Notes: generated by a model from the sequence alone, not told the origin. 64,000 nucleotides of DNA from Mycolicibacter heraklionensis (GCF_001021505.1 NZ_LDPO01000010.1:102135-166134), one strand, 5' to 3'; positions 1 through 11,915 are shown, counted from the first letter of the stretch. Program-made: numbers and translations.

Positions 1-83
1 CCGCGCTCAGCGAGCTGATTCCAGAGACGGTCGCACCCGGCGGTCCAGCCGAAACCGACGTCGAGGACGGATCGTCCTGGTGA
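1..83 (+). CDS. C-terminal end of an upstream gene (partial)
   Basis: A frame open from base 3 to a TGA at 81-83 gives 26 residues ending in an acidic, proline-containing tail (…ETDVEDGSSW). The stop overlaps the GTG start of the next gene at 80, which implies translational coupling in one operon. The position ahead of a copper ATPase and a CsoR-type operator would suit a CsoR-family regulator or another copper gene, but too little remains to tell. Confidence 0.5.
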   Translation, partial: ALSELIPETVAPGGPAETDVEDGSSW

Positions 84-366
84 GGACCGCCCCGGTTCTC
101 CGTGCTCTTGTCGAGCTGGCCTTAGCTGCCGCCGCGGCGGCGGGCTGCGCGATGAGCTGGTTGCAGGTGCGTTATTTGGTATTGGTCGCGCCGGTCATCG
201 ACAGCGAACCGGCCACCACCTCGGTGACCTACCAGCCACGGATGCTGCTGCTGGCATGGGCGTTGGCCACGGCCGCAGGGGTGCTGGCGGTGGTGGGCAC
301 CGCGCGTCTGCGTCGGGCCCGCCGCGCCCCAGCGGTGGGATACCCCACGGGGGTATCATCGACGGG

Positions 367-370
<4 letters not shown>
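80..370 (+). CDS. small two-TM membrane protein upstream of the copper ATPase
   Basis: A 96-residue protein with two hydrophobic stretches (about residues 8-26 and 54-77) and a basic, arginine-rich end, so probably a small integral membrane protein. The GTG start overlaps the preceding stop, and its TGA (368-370) overlaps the GTG start of the P-type ATPase, so the three frames are chained. I recognise no family motif. The context suggests a part in copper handling. The last codons contain a perfect CsoR-like palindrome, so this end of the gene is both coding and regulatory. Confidence 0.75.
339..357. promoter_or_regulatory. CsoR/RicR-type copper operator
   Basis: A perfect inverted repeat GATACCCC-ACG-GGGGTATC (8-bp arms, 3-nt spacer) lies 9 bp before the ATPase start. 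It matches the TACCCC/GGGGTA pattern of operators bound by copper-sensing CsoR/RicR repressors of mycobacteria. It sits inside the 3' end of the preceding small gene. Binding by CsoR is inferred from the pattern and from the copper ATPase downstream. Confidence 0.8.
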
Positions 371-2478
<2,108 letters not shown>

Positions 2479-2501
2479 CGCCGGAGAAGTCGGACACCGG
2501 T

Positions 2502-2561
2502 GCCGAGTGTGCGTTCTGCGCGGGGCTTTTCGCGTGATGCCACCCAAAACGCACATTCGGC
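2502..2561. terminator. hairpin between convergent genes
   Basis: GCCGAGTGTGCGTT (2502-2515) pairs with AACGCACATTCGGC (2548-2561), a 14-bp stem with one mismatch and a 32-nt loop, between the stop of the ATPase gene and the stop of the convergent esterase gene. There is no long T-run, so it is at best a non-canonical bidirectional terminator. A related hairpin sharing the core GCCGAGTGTGCG lies at another convergent junction (45287-45333). Confidence 0.5.
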
Positions 2562-2582
2562 GGTGGCGGGCGTCTTCTTAGA

Positions 2583-3404
2583 TCACGAATCCAGCCAAGC
2601 CAACTCCGCGGGCAGCTGCTCCTGCCAATAGGACACGTCGTGACCGCCGGGGGAGAACCCACCTGCCGGCGGCGGATTCAGTTGGCCGATGAAACTCTTG
2701 GTCGCGTAGGCGAAGCTGTCTCCGGTCCCGCAGTCGACCCGCAACGGGATCCGGGCCAGCCGCGGCACCAGGTTGAAAACCGAGTTCGTCCGCCAGTCGT
2801 CGACGCTGTCGAATGCCCCGGCGGGCGCGCCGAAATAGGTCATGTAGATCGCCGGGCTGATGGCACAGATCCCCGCGGTGCGCGCCGGACCGAGCTGGCT
2901 GCCCAGCAGCAGCGCGCCGTAGGCGCCCATCGACCAGCCCATGAACCCGACTCGGGTGGTGTCGAGGCCCTTCTCCGCCAGCATCGGGATCAGCTCCCCC
3001 AGCACCATCGCACCGGAGTCCTCACCGGAGCTGTGCCGGCGCCAGTAGGTGTTGCCGCCGTCGACGGCCACCACCGCGAACGGCGGCCGGCCCGAAGCGG
3101 TCAGCTTCGCCAGCTCTTCTTCCACCCCCAGATCCATCACCCAGGCCGCGTCGCCGTCCTTACAGTGCAACGCGATCACCGGCCGCAGCGGAGCGGTCTG
3201 CCCGGGCGGCCGCGCGATGATCCAGTTGGTCTCCACCCCGCCGCGGGCCGCCGACACGAACGAGCCGGATTCCCGGGTCGGATAGGTACTGCCGGTCGCC
3301 CGCGACTCGGCCGGGTGCCGCCCCACACCCACGCCGAATAGGCCTACAGCCCCCGCGGCACCGACCCCGAGGCGCAAAGCAGCCCGGCGGGTCAAATCTG
3401 CCAT
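2583..3404 (-). CDS. Tat-type exported esterase, alpha/beta hydrolase
   Basis: A 273-residue protein with a twin-arginine-like signal (TRRAALRLG followed by an alanine/glycine-rich hydrophobic core at about residues 10-30), so probably exported. The body is an alpha/beta hydrolase of the putative-esterase (esterase D/antigen 85-like) group: the nucleophile serine lies in GWSMGAYGA, and a histidine in PGGHDVSYW near the end is a candidate catalytic residue. ATG at 3404 is preferred because it puts the twin arginines at the N terminus; the frame is open to 3428. It converges on the ATPase gene. The substrate is unknown; a cell-envelope ester is possible. Confidence 0.8.
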   Translation of the reverse strand: MADLTRRAALRLGVGAAGAVGLFGVGVGRHPAESRATGSTYPTRESGSFVSAARGGVETNWIIARPPGQTAPLRPVIALHCKDGDAAWVMDLGVEEELAKLTASGRPPFAVVAVDGGNTYWRRHSSGEDSGAMVLGELIPMLAEKGLDTTRVGFMGWSMGAYGALLLGSQLGPARTAGICAISPAIYMTYFGAPAGAFDSVDDWRTNSVFNLVPRLARIPLRVDCGTGDSFAYATKSFIGQLNPPPAGGFSPGGHDVSYWQEQLPAELAWLDS

Positions 3405-3460
3405 GTACAGCATCATCGCGTGGCGCATGCTCGGTTCGGCCCGCCGCGACGCGGTATTGA

Positions 3461-4450
3461 TCAGGTTGATGCCGGTTCGTTAGGAACGTCGGGAAGCGGT
3501 GGGCGGCCGAACTGCCGGCGAAACGCGTCCACGGTGTAACTCACGACGGTTGCCTCGCGTGGGGCACGCACCGTCGCCGAGCGGGGGATCCGCACCATGG
3601 GTCCGAGCTGGCCGGCGTAGTGGTCCGGTTTGCCGATCTTGAGCAGCCCGTCGCCGGCGCCGGCCGAGTCGGGAGCGATCTCCACCTCGCCCTCGGTGAC
3701 GACGTAGATCAGGTCCTCGACGGTGCCCTGCTCCAGCAGCACCGAGCCGGGACCCAACAGGACCGGTGCCTGCTGCGGGCGCGCCGGGGCGGCGGTCGGC
3801 GACAGCTGGATGACGATGTCGGCCAGCGGGACGATCCGGGTGTCGTGGGTCGCCACCACCACGACGCGATCGCCCGCCGCCAGCACCCGCAGCAGCTGCA
3901 CCACTTCGCCGGCCCGCACGTAGTCCAGTTGCGCGGTGGGTTCGTCGGCCAGGATCAGCGGCGGATCCAGGGACAGGGCGCGCGCCACCGCCACCCGCTG
4001 CTGCTGGCCGCCGCTGAGCTGCCCGGGCCGGTGGTGAGTCCGGTCGGCCAGACCGACCCGCGACAGCAGATCCCGGGCACGTTCTTGAGCGGACCACTGG
4101 GTCCACCCGGCCGCCCACATCGGCACCATCACGTTCTCCAGCGCGGTCAGGCTCGGCACCAGATTGAACGCCTGAAAGACGATGCCGACGGTGCGCCGCC
4201 GGTAGGACGTGATGTCGCGCCGGCTCAGTGCGGTCACGTCGGTGGCGCCGAACTGGATCTGACCGCTCGTGGGACTCAAGATGCCGCCCAGGCACGACAG
4301 CAGCGTGGTCTTGCCGCAGCCGCTGGGACCGAGCACCACCACCAGTGAGCCGGCCGGAACGTCCAGGCTCAGGCCGTGGATGGGACGGATCGGTTCCCCG
4401 CCGCCGGTGGCGTATTCGATGACCAGATCACGGATCCGTAGGTCCCCCAT
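3461..4450 (-). CDS. ABC transporter ATPase with C-terminal CNB-like domain (Rv0073-like)
   Basis: A 329-residue ATPase of the LolD/MacB type. Walker A is GPSGCGKTT (about residues 42-50), the signature is [15 protein letters not shown], Walker B is [12 protein letters not shown], followed by the H-loop VATHD. After about residue 225 comes a beta-rich tail ([25 protein letters not shown]…) resembling a cyclic-nucleotide-binding-type jelly roll, probably a regulatory module. Length and architecture match M. tuberculosis Rv0073 (about 330 aa), annotated there as glutamine transport on weak grounds. It begins 3 bp after the permease stop, so the two genes form an operon and one complex. Confidence 0.88.
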   Translation of the reverse strand: MGDLRIRDLVIEYATGGGEPIRPIHGLSLDVPAGSLVVVLGPSGCGKTTLLSCLGGILSPTSGQIQFGATDVTALSRRDITSYRRRTVGIVFQAFNLVPSLTALENVMVPMWAAGWTQWSAQERARDLLSRVGLADRTHHRPGQLSGGQQQRVAVARALSLDPPLILADEPTAQLDYVRAGEVVQLLRVLAAGDRVVVVATHDTRIVPLADIVIQLSPTAAPARPQQAPVLLGPGSVLLEQGTVEDLIYVVTEGEVEIAPDSAGAGDGLLKIGKPDHYAGQLGPMVRIPRSATVRAPREATVVSYTVDAFRRQFGRPPLPDVPNEPAST

Positions 4451-4453
4451 GAG

Positions 4454-5503
4454 TTACGGACCCCCGAACGCCAGCACCGGGTCTACGGCCACCGCGTGCC
4501 GCAGTCCCGCCAGGCTGGCCAGCAGACCGATTCCCACCGCGGTCAGGACCAGCAGGGCGAACGACGACCCGGTCACCGCCACCAGCATCGGAAACAGCGG
4601 CCCGATCGACACCGCCAGGACGCCGCCGAGCACTGCCGCGGCCACCGCGACGACCACCGCCTGCAGCGCCAACCCGGCCAGCACCATCCACGTGGTGACG
4701 CCCAGCGCCTTGAACACCGCGAAGTCGCGGGTGCGTTCCAGCGCCGACAGGTAGATCAGGGAGCCCACGATCAGTGCGGCGACGCCCCACAGCAGCACCG
4801 ACATGTACGACAGGGCCATCTGTGCACCCGCCAGCGGGCGAACCATGTCGTCGACGGCGGCGGCCCGGTCCACCACCCGGTAGCCCTCCGGGACGTGCGC
4901 GGGCGTGCCCCGAATGCCGATCGCGGAGGTCACCGGCTGGCCGGAATACATCAGTCGTTGCGCGCCCGCCACGGTCAGGAAGCCATTGGGCTGGCCGGCC
5001 AGCGTGGTGGACTTCTCCACCAGGCCGACGATCCGCAGCTTGTCCGCGCCCAGTTCGATCTCGTCGCCGACGGAGCGCTTGAGCGTCGTCGACATCGCGA
5101 TCTCATTGGGTTCGGTCGGAGCTCGGCCGGCAGTGAGCGGCGGCATTGCGGCCTTGGGCACACCGTAGATATTCACGTTCAGCGGCGAGCGGCCGTCCTG
5201 CAGGATCGTGTTGCCGTAGACCACCGGCAACGCCGCCTGCACGCCGGAAATTCGGGCGACGTCGCCGGCTTCGGCCTGCGGGAATCGCGACGAGCCCATG
5301 AACGGGCCCACCGCAGCCGTCTGGATCAGGTAGCCGTCGATGCCCAGTGAATCGACCACATTCTCCGCCTCGACCCGGAACCCGTGGGTCAACCCGGCCA
5401 GCACCAGAGTCAGGGCGAACACCATCGCGGTGCCCACCGCGGCGACAATGAACCGGCGCAGTCGCCACTGCAGATCACGAAACGCGGTGATTAACATCCG
5501 CAC
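4454..5503 (-). CDS. FtsX/MacB-type ABC transporter permease (Rv0072-like)
   Basis: A 349-residue permease of the FtsX/MacB class: one N-terminal membrane helix (about 17-40), a large extracytoplasmic domain (about 45-230) and three C-terminal helices. The length equals that remembered for M. tuberculosis Rv0072, and it lies directly upstream of the Rv0073-like ATPase. This class usually moves hydrophobic or peptide substrates out of the membrane or does mechanical signalling, so the old glutamine-import label is doubtful. First gene of a two-gene operon. Confidence 0.87.
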   Translation of the reverse strand: MRMLITAFRDLQWRLRRFIVAAVGTAMVFALTLVLAGLTHGFRVEAENVVDSLGIDGYLIQTAAVGPFMGSSRFPQAEAGDVARISGVQAALPVVYGNTILQDGRSPLNVNIYGVPKAAMPPLTAGRAPTEPNEIAMSTTLKRSVGDEIELGADKLRIVGLVEKSTTLAGQPNGFLTVAGAQRLMYSGQPVTSAIGIRGTPAHVPEGYRVVDRAAAVDDMVRPLAGAQMALSYMSVLLWGVAALIVGSLIYLSALERTRDFAVFKALGVTTWMVLAGLALQAVVVAVAAAVLGGVLAVSIGPLFPMLVAVTGSSFALLVLTAVGIGLLASLAGLRHAVAVDPVLAFGGP

Positions 5504-5656
5504 GCGCGCATGTTATCGCAGCGTGCGGCTGTGATCGCCGTCTCGGCGCGCGGCCGCAACGGCCTCCGCAAATCCGGAATGCCCGGTCAACCGCTAGCTT
5601 TTGGGCTACAAATACACACACACGCCGCTTTCATGAGCCCGGGGAGGGGGTCAGTG

Positions 5657-7033
5657 ATGAATTACGCTGCCCTGCCACCGGAGATCAACTCGCTGCGGAT
5701 CTACACCGGGCCGGGCTCCGCGCCGATGCGCGCCGCTGCCGCCGCCTGGGGCGGACTCTCCGCCGAACTGCACTCGGCGGTCACGTCGTACGAATCGGTG
5801 ATCGCTGAGCTGACCGCCCAGGCCTGGCTGGGGCCGGCGTCGGAATCGCTGACCCGGGCCGCCGCGCTCTACGTGGCCTGGATGACCGCCACGGCGGCGC
5901 AGATCGACCAGACGACCGCCCAGGCGAACGCGGCGGCGGCGGCCTACGAGGCGGCGCACAGCGCGACCGTGCCACCGTCGGTGGTGGCGGCCAACCGAGC
6001 TCAGTTGCTGCTGCTGATCGCCACCAATGTCTTGGGCACCAACACCGCCGCGATCGCCGCCAACGAGGCCGAATACAGCGAGATGTGGGCTCAGGATGCC
6101 GCCGCCATGTACGCCTACGCCGCGGCGTCGGCGGCCGCCACCGGGCTCACACCGTTCCAGAATCCGCCGCAGACCAGCAATCCCGCCGGGCCGGCCAGCC
6201 AGGCCGCCTCGGTCGGGACCGCCGAGGCCACCTCGTCGTCGTCGGACGTCCAGTCCCTGCTCGGCCAGCTGGCCTCGGGGATCGTGGGGTCGCCGAACAA
6301 CTCGCTGCTGCAGGCAGGGGCCGCCGCCACGATTCCCGGGGCGGCGCAGGGGATCGAGGACATCTTCACGTTGCCGAGTCTTTCGGACCTGTTGGGCGTG
6401 AGCGCGGTGTCGGCGGTGGGGCTGATCATGTCTGCCGGCGCCTGGGCGGCCGGGGACGCCAGTACCCGGGAGATCCTCTACGAGCAGGACCAGCTGCGGA
6501 TGGTGGAGTACGAGATCCTGCGCAACATCGATCTGTTCTCCCCGTTGACCCCGTCGCGGCCGATGGTGCCCGGTGTCTCGTCGATGTCGGCGGCGATGGG
6601 CGAGGCGATCACCTCCGGGAACCTGTCGGTGCCGATCAACTGGGCGGCCAACGCCCCGGAGATCCGGAGCCTGTCCTACACCAAGCCGTTGGCCGGCCCA
6701 AGCCTCGGCGGCGCCCCGGCGGCATCGCTCAGCGGTGCCGGCACCGCGTTCAGCCAGATGGCGCTGGCGGGCATGGGGGGCAGCGCCCTGGCCGGGTCGG
6801 TCAGCCGCGGCCGCGGCGGCGCCGACGCGGAATCACCGGCGCGGGTTCAGACGCCGCAGCGCGCGGCGGGCGACTCCACGGCTGACTCGCCGCCAGGTGA
6901 CACCGAGGGCACCCCCGGCCCCTCGATGATGGGCATCGCAGCGGAGATCCGCGAATTCGCCGAGCTACGCGACCGCGGGCTGATCACTAACGACGAGTAC
7001 AACGAGCAGAAGATGCGCCTGTTAGGCCGTTAA
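5657..7033 (+). CDS. PPE family protein, SVP type, with C-terminal SHOCT-like tail
   Basis: A 458-residue PPE protein. It begins [11 protein letters not shown], the canonical PPE N-terminal helix with Pro-Pro-Glu at about 7-9, then the about 180-residue helical PPE domain containing a WLGPASE motif. GNLSVPINW in the middle region matches the GxxSVPxxW signature of the SVP subfamily. The last 33 residues ([22 protein letters not shown]…) resemble a SHOCT module, a short helical domain common at protein C termini. ATG at 5657 is preceded by a strong purine-rich ribosome binding site (GGGGAGGGGG). No PE partner or ESX core gene lies beside it. It is expected to be secreted by an ESX system, probably ESX-5. 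Confidence 0.9.
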   Translation: MNYAALPPEINSLRIYTGPGSAPMRAAAAAWGGLSAELHSAVTSYESVIAELTAQAWLGPASESLTRAAALYVAWMTATAAQIDQTTAQANAAAAAYEAAHSATVPPSVVAANRAQLLLLIATNVLGTNTAAIAANEAEYSEMWAQDAAAMYAYAAASAAATGLTPFQNPPQTSNPAGPASQAASVGTAEATSSSSDVQSLLGQLASGIVGSPNNSLLQAGAAATIPGAAQGIEDIFTLPSLSDLLGVSAVSAVGLIMSAGAWAAGDASTREILYEQDQLRMVEYEILRNIDLFSPLTPSRPMVPGVSSMSAAMGEAITSGNLSVPINWAANAPEIRSLSYTKPLAGPSLGGAPAASLSGAGTAFSQMALAGMGGSALAGSVSRGRGGADAESPARVQTPQRAAGDSTADSPPGDTEGTPGPSMMGIAAEIREFAELRDRGLITNDEYNEQKMRLLGR

Positions 7034-7155
7034 ACGAATTCCGCACTTACGGCAGTTTTTCCGTTCAAATACCGCCCTTGTGGCTCCAAGTCTCGGTGGC
7101 TAAGCTCCGCCCACTCAGTAGTTGCTCAGGGGTGAGTCAGTCGGAGGGGCGGGAA

Positions 7156-8718
7156 ATGGTCGATCGCGGCAGCAAGGGGCGTCTCAGCAGGAACCGCCAT
7201 GCCTTCGCCTCGGCGAGTTCGGTGGGGGTCTGCTTAGCGCTGGGGTTGGCGCCTGCGGCACCGGCATACGCCGACTTCGACGACCTGTTCGACCAACTCC
7301 TCGACGCCGCGGGTATGGGGGCGTTGGCGGTGCCCGAACCGGCAGATGCCACCGATGCGCTGGATCTTTCGCAGGTGGTGGGCAACGACATCTACACCTG
7401 GGCATCGGTGGTCGAGGTCGTCTTCGCCGGGCTGTTCCAGAACCAGCTCTACGCGACCGTTCACGACCTCGGTGAGCTGTGGATCCAAGGTCCGGGGGTG
7501 CTGCTGGACCCGATCATCAACCCGCTGTTCGCCGTCGACGGTGCCTGCGGCCTGATCTGTAACGGCGTCGACGGCACGGTGGATCACCCCGACGGCGGCG
7601 ACGGCGGATGGCTGTTCGGCGACGGTGGCAACGGCTACAACCCGGGCGCCTCCGAAGACACCGAACTCGGCGTCAACGGCGGGGACGGCGGCGACGCCAA
7701 GATGATCGGCAACGGCGGCTGGGGCGGCGACGGCGGGGCCAGTGCCGACGGCGGTGTCGGCGGTGTCGGCGGCTGGCTGATGGGCAACGGCGGCGACGGC
7801 GGTTGGGGTGGTGACGGACTGGACAGCGTGTCGGGCACCGCCGGCAACGGTGGTGACGGCGGACTCGGCGGCAACGCCATCTCGCTGTTCGGCGCGGGCG
7901 GACGCGGTGGTGACGGTGGTGACGGCGGCTGGGGCAACGACGGCGGTGACGGCGGCAACGGCGGCGCCGCCGGTGACGGTGGCAACGCGGTGGCCGGCTT
8001 CGGCGGCCCCGGTGGCTCCGGTGGCTACGGCGGTAACGGCGGCGCGGGCACCGCCGAGCACCCGAGCGGCGGTAACGGCGGGGACGGCGGCGCCTCCGGG
8101 AACGCCGGCAACCTGGTGTTCATGGGCAACGCCGGACCCGGCGGCTTCAGCGCTCCCGGCGGCAACGGCGGCGACGGCCTGGCCGGCTCAGCCCAGGGCG
8201 ACGGCGGTAACGGCGGCCGCGGCGGCGACAGTGGCTCCGGCGGCTACGGCGGCGACCCGAGCCACGCTCGCGCCGGCGGTGCCGGCGGCAACGGCGGGGC
8301 TGCGGGATCGCCCACGGCCACCGCCGGCAATGGCGGTGACGGCGGCAATGGCGGTGACGGCATGCTCGGCCATCCCAACGGAGGTGAAGCCGGCGGAGGC
8401 GGCAAGGGCGGCACCGGCGGTGCCGGTGGTGCCGGGACGGCTGCTCATCCCGATGGCGGAGCCGGCGGGAAGGGCGGAAACGGGGGCAATGCCGGGGACG
8501 GCAACGCCGCGGCAGCCGGTGGGGACGGGGGCACCGGAGGCGCCGGTGGGACGGCGGCCGGGAGCGGATCGGTCGGGCCGGGCGGCCCGGGAGGCGACGG
8601 CGGTGACGGCGGGCAGGGGGTTCCGGGTGGAGCGGCCGGCAAGCCTGGCAGCGGTGGCGCCGGTGATCCGAACGGTGCTGCCGGCCAACCGGGCAGTCCC
8701 GGTGAGTCCTACGGTTAG
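7156..8718 (+). CDS. PGRS-domain protein lacking a PE domain, with signal peptide
   Basis: A 520-residue protein. Residues 1-39 form a Sec-type signal peptide (basic start, alanine-rich core, AYA/D cleavage site near 39-40). Residues 40-145 are a unique region including DLGELWIQGPG and a two-cysteine stretch (CGLIC). From about 150 to the end the protein is a glycine/asparagine/aspartate repeat of GGxGG and GNGGxGG units, the PGRS type. The usual roughly 100-residue PE domain is absent, so export would be by Sec instead of type VII secretion. ATG at 7156 has GGAGG 9 bp upstream. Surface location is likely; function is unknown. Confidence 0.85.
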   Translation: MVDRGSKGRLSRNRHAFASASSVGVCLALGLAPAAPAYADFDDLFDQLLDAAGMGALAVPEPADATDALDLSQVVGNDIYTWASVVEVVFAGLFQNQLYATVHDLGELWIQGPGVLLDPIINPLFAVDGACGLICNGVDGTVDHPDGGDGGWLFGDGGNGYNPGASEDTELGVNGGDGGDAKMIGNGGWGGDGGASADGGVGGVGGWLMGNGGDGGWGGDGLDSVSGTAGNGGDGGLGGNAISLFGAGGRGGDGGDGGWGNDGGDGGNGGAAGDGGNAVAGFGGPGGSGGYGGNGGAGTAEHPSGGNGGDGGASGNAGNLVFMGNAGPGGFSAPGGNGGDGLAGSAQGDGGNGGRGGDSGSGGYGGDPSHARAGGAGGNGGAAGSPTATAGNGGDGGNGGDGMLGHPNGGEAGGGGKGGTGGAGGAGTAAHPDGGAGGKGGNGGNAGDGNAAAAGGDGGTGGAGGTAAGSGSVGPGGPGGDGGDGGQGVPGGAAGKPGSGGAGDPNGAAGQPGSPGESYG

Positions 8719-8747
8719 CCGGTTGGCCGACTGTCACGCCGCCGGAC

Positions 8748-10199
8748 TCAGCTGAGCTGGTCCGGGTCTTCGGGAGTCTCCCAGGTGTGCGGCAACATCG
8801 GGATGGTCGGGCCCGCGGCGCTCTCGGTCACGGTGGTCAATCCGGTTACCGCAGAACCGGTCTCATGACGAACGGTGCCGGAGAACCCGATCGGGCCCGC
8901 GCCGTGTTCGGCGGCCGCGACGTCGTTCGGGTCGAGGTATTCGTAGCGGTGGCCGGGATCGGTCAGGGCCTTGCGCTGCCGTCGGCGACGCGGCTGGCCC
9001 GCGAGAGCGGCGCTGGCCGCCACCGCCTCGGCCGCATCGCGGCGCTGGTCCTGTGCAGGAGTGCCCACGCGCACTTTCATGCGCGCCCCGCTGGCCGGGC
9101 CGCCGCCCACCAGGTAGGGGACGAACCCTGCCTCGGCGCCGGTGAACGGAGGCGGAACCGCCGGGGCGCCGCCGGCGACAGTGGCGGCCGGGGCCAGCGT
9201 CGGCGGAGCCATGGCCGGGGGAGCCGCCGGGGCGGGGGCCGGCGGGGCCGACAGAGCCGGTGGTGCGGCGGCGGCCGGAACGGGCATCGGCGTGCTCGGG
9301 GCCGGCAGCGCCGGTGCGGCGGGAGCGGTGATGCCCGCCAGGCCGGCCAGCCCGGCGAGACCGGCGAATCCGCCCACCGGTGAGACGGGTGCCACCAAGC
9401 CGAGCATCGTCTCGGTCAGCGACGTGACGGCCGGCGCTATCCCGAGGACGATCTCACCCGCGTAGTGCGGAGCGATCGTCATCAGCACCGGATCGCTGAT
9501 CAAACTGGTAAGCGGGTTGTTGCTGGACAGGTCGGCTTGGATGGCCTCGTTGATCTCGGCGATCCGGGTGGTCCACCAGCTCTCCTGGTAGATGTTGCCG
9601 AAGTCCTGGGTGGGTGCCTGATCGGTCCGGTGCTGGTGGTCGCGGTGCTGGGGGGTATCGGGGTTGAGCACCGTCGGCGCGGTCGACGCCGCCGGCGACG
9701 ACGCCACCGCGGCGCCGGCCACCGCCTGATACGTCGACATGGTGGCGGCCGCCTGGACCCACATCCGGGTGTAGTCGGCCTCGTTCAGGGCGATCGGAAT
9801 CGCGTTGACCCCGAAGAAATTCGTCGCCACCAGTACCGCGTGAATGGCGTGGTTGGCCGCCAGCTCGGCCAGGGTGGGCATGGCGGCCAACGCGGAGGTG
9901 TAGGCGGTGGCGGCGGTCTGGTGCTGGGCGGCCAGCGCCAGACTGTCCGCGCCGGCCTTCGCCAGCCAGGCCAGATACGGAACATTGGCCGCCACATAGG
10001 ATTCCGCGCTCGGCCCCTGCCACGATCCCGCTTGCACCGCCGAGAGCATCGCGGAAAGTTCCTGTGCCACTTCGGTGTATTCCGTACTCAACGCATCCCA
10101 CATCGCGGCGGCAGCCAGTAACGGCCCGGCGCCCGGACCGCTGCTCAGCAAGGCTGAGTGCACCTCCGGTGGTGAGGCCATCCAGATCGGCTCCGTCAT
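8748..10199 (-). CDS. PPE family protein, PPW type
   Basis: A 483-residue PPE protein. The N terminus [19 protein letters not shown] is a standard PPE start, followed by the helical domain with [10 protein letters not shown]. After an alanine/proline-rich linker, the C-terminal region carries GFSGT and PMLPHTW, matching the GFxGT and PxxPxxW signatures of the PPW subfamily. ATG at 10199 is chosen because it begins the PPE domain directly and has GAAAGGCGG upstream; the frame is open to 10304 without homology. It converges on the PGRS gene 29 bp away. No adjacent PE gene is present. Probably ESX-secreted or cell-surface. Confidence 0.9.
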   Translation of the reverse strand: MTEPIWMASPPEVHSALLSSGPGAGPLLAAAAMWDALSTEYTEVAQELSAMLSAVQAGSWQGPSAESYVAANVPYLAWLAKAGADSLALAAQHQTAATAYTSALAAMPTLAELAANHAIHAVLVATNFFGVNAIPIALNEADYTRMWVQAAATMSTYQAVAGAAVASSPAASTAPTVLNPDTPQHRDHQHRTDQAPTQDFGNIYQESWWTTRIAEINEAIQADLSSNNPLTSLISDPVLMTIAPHYAGEIVLGIAPAVTSLTETMLGLVAPVSPVGGFAGLAGLAGLAGITAPAAPALPAPSTPMPVPAAAAPPALSAPPAPAPAAPPAMAPPTLAPAATVAGGAPAVPPPFTGAEAGFVPYLVGGGPASGARMKVRVGTPAQDQRRDAAEAVAASAALAGQPRRRRQRKALTDPGHRYEYLDPNDVAAAEHGAGPIGFSGTVRHETGSAVTGLTTVTESAAGPTIPMLPHTWETPEDPDQLS

Positions 10200-10332
10200 A
10201 GCCGCCTTTCGCGCGGTGAATAGCCGAAGCCTAAACCTCAAATCTTGGTTATTTCCTGGAAGTTTCCTCCGAATGCGGGGCCGGATTGGCGATTTCGTCC
10301 GCATTCATGGAGGTCCATGTACCTCAAGCGGT

Positions 10333-11526
10333 TTATCGGGCGGGCGGGCGCACCAGAAAGCCGCTCATGATCAGACTGCGGGCCAACTCTACCTGTTGCG
10401 CGGTCGCCAGTCCGGGAAGTTCGCCGACCCGGAACGGCTCGGTGCGCTCCGACAAAAACCGCATCGCGGCTTCGTGATCCGGGCGTGCCGTGACGATCAG
10501 CTGGGCGAACTGCAGGCCGACACCGTCGGGCGTCGTGGTCACTCGGGAGTACAGCGGCTGTTGCTTGCGCACCACCGTGTCGGCGTCGAGCCCGACGGTG
10601 TCGGCGACCTGGCCGACCACCGGGCAGCGGGCTCGCCGCACCAGCAGATCCTGCATGGCGCCAAGGCCTTCCGTGACGGTGTCGGGGGACTCGACGGCAG
10701 TCAGCCCGGCATGGATCAAGGTGGCCAGGCTCGCCCGCACCTGCGGGTCGTCCAGGTGTCTTGCGGGCAACCGGGTGTGCACCACGTCGTCGCGCAGACT
10801 CAGCATGTGCAGGGCGTGGGTCAGCAGCGTGAGCACGGTCGGCACATGGATCCCGACGGTCAGGTGCACCGACGGTCCCGCTCCGGTCTCGGCGGAGTGC
10901 ACGCGGCCCCGCGGTAGGTACAGGGTGTCCCCGGCCGCCAGGTGCAAACGGGTCGGCTCCGGCAGGTCAGCCGGGTCGACTTCGTGCAGCTGTTGCATCA
11001 GGTGTGGTGGCACCGGGTCGTCACCGTAGAAATACCAGGTCTTGCTGCCCTGGATCTGCAGCACCAGCACGTCGTGGTGGTCGTAGTGCGGCAGGAAGCC
11101 CGTGGCGGCCGGCGGCGTGATGTAGGCGTTGACGTGGGTGGGGAAGTTCAGCTCGACCTCGACACCGTGGGTCAGCGTCGACATGGTGCGCAGGTACTTC
11201 TCGATGTTGTTGCAGATGATCGTGTAGCCGGCGTCGGCCGCGGCGCGAACGCGCGCCGCGTCCAGGGTGCCGTCGGGCAGCGTGTACTGCTCGGGCTTCA
11301 GGTGATCGGCGCCACGCACCAGGCGTACCGCGGACGGCTCGGTGCCTAACGCCGCCAGCAGATCCTCGGCCGCCGACGGCCCGGCCAGCAGGCGCTCGAA
11401 GTAGTCGGTGCGCCCACGTTGGATGTGGTGCGGGGCGGCGCCCCACAACTCGTCAAGGAAGTACTGCACCGTCACCGGCGCCAGCAGCCAGCCCAGCGGG
11501 GATTGCGGGCTCTCGATCTCCGACAC
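10333..11526 (-). CDS. JmjC/cupin-fold 2-oxoglutarate oxygenase-like protein
   Basis: About 397 residues. The core GFLPHYDHHDVLVLQIQGSK, with the HxD metal-binding pair and a later GRVHSAE histidine, matches the JmjC/cupin family that includes ribosomal-protein hydroxylases (RoxA/YcfD, NO66/MINA). An Fe(II)/2-oxoglutarate hydroxylase acting on a protein is the likely role; the substrate is unknown. The frame reaches 11592 but would overlap the upstream Ddn-like gene, so GTG at 11526, 5 bp after that gene's stop, is preferred. It is the last gene of a three-gene minus-strand cluster. Confidence 0.75.
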   Translation of the reverse strand: MSEIESPQSPLGWLLAPVTVQYFLDELWGAAPHHIQRGRTDYFERLLAGPSAAEDLLAALGTEPSAVRLVRGADHLKPEQYTLPDGTLDAARVRAAADAGYTIICNNIEKYLRTMSTLTHGVEVELNFPTHVNAYITPPAATGFLPHYDHHDVLVLQIQGSKTWYFYGDDPVPPHLMQQLHEVDPADLPEPTRLHLAAGDTLYLPRGRVHSAETGAGPSVHLTVGIHVPTVLTLLTHALHMLSLRDDVVHTRLPARHLDDPQVRASLATLIHAGLTAVESPDTVTEGLGAMQDLLVRRARCPVVGQVADTVGLDADTVVRKQQPLYSRVTTTPDGVGLQFAQLIVTARPDHEAAMRFLSERTEPFRVGELPGLATAQQVELARSLIMSGFLVRPPAR

Positions 11527-11531
11527 CGGCC

Positions 11532-11912
11532 TCAAGCGCGGGTAAGCAACAGGGTGTGCGGCACCCCGGCCCGTCCAAGCAGCTGACGCCACGGCGGCTT
11601 CAGCAGCCCCACCGCCTCATCGGTCGGCACCACCTGCGGGTTCGTGACGGCGAACGTCTTCCCGCCGACTTTGACCCGTCCGCCGTCGGCAGCCTGCAGG
11701 TTCTTCACCCAGTCGCGGCCGGTGCCGTACGGAAGCAGCACCGCGACGCCGTCGTCGGTGTGGAACATCGAGACCGGGGTGCGGTAGGTGGTGCCGGAGC
11801 GCCGGCCGGTGTGCTCGACGATCGACCACATCGGCACCCAGCCGCAGATCGGGCGGAACAACGGATTCGTCACGACCCGGTTGAACCGGGCGCGCCGCTC
11901 GGAGAATTGCAC
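11532..11912 (-). CDS. F420-dependent nitroreductase-family protein (Ddn-like), copy 2
   Basis: A 126-residue protein of the deazaflavin-dependent nitroreductase family (DUF385, typified by Ddn). Visible family features are VEHTGRRSGTTYRTPV, YGTGRDWVKNLQAADGG and the closing VV/LL segments; the small split beta-barrel binds F420H2. It begins 3 bp after its neighbour, a clear paralogue with the same motifs, so the pair is a tandem duplication. Members reduce quinones, nitroaromatics or other acceptors; the substrate here is unknown. Confidence 0.85.
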   Translation of the reverse strand: MQFSERRARFNRVVTNPLFRPICGWVPMWSIVEHTGRRSGTTYRTPVSMFHTDDGVAVLLPYGTGRDWVKNLQAADGGRVKVGGKTFAVTNPQVVPTDEAVGLLKPPWRQLLGRAGVPHTLLLTRA

Positions 11913-11915
11913 CGC

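Noticed and set aside
7570..8700. Regular short repeats, considered as a CRISPR array
   Set aside because: They are coding GGxGG units of a PGRS domain, with no constant repeat and unique spacers.
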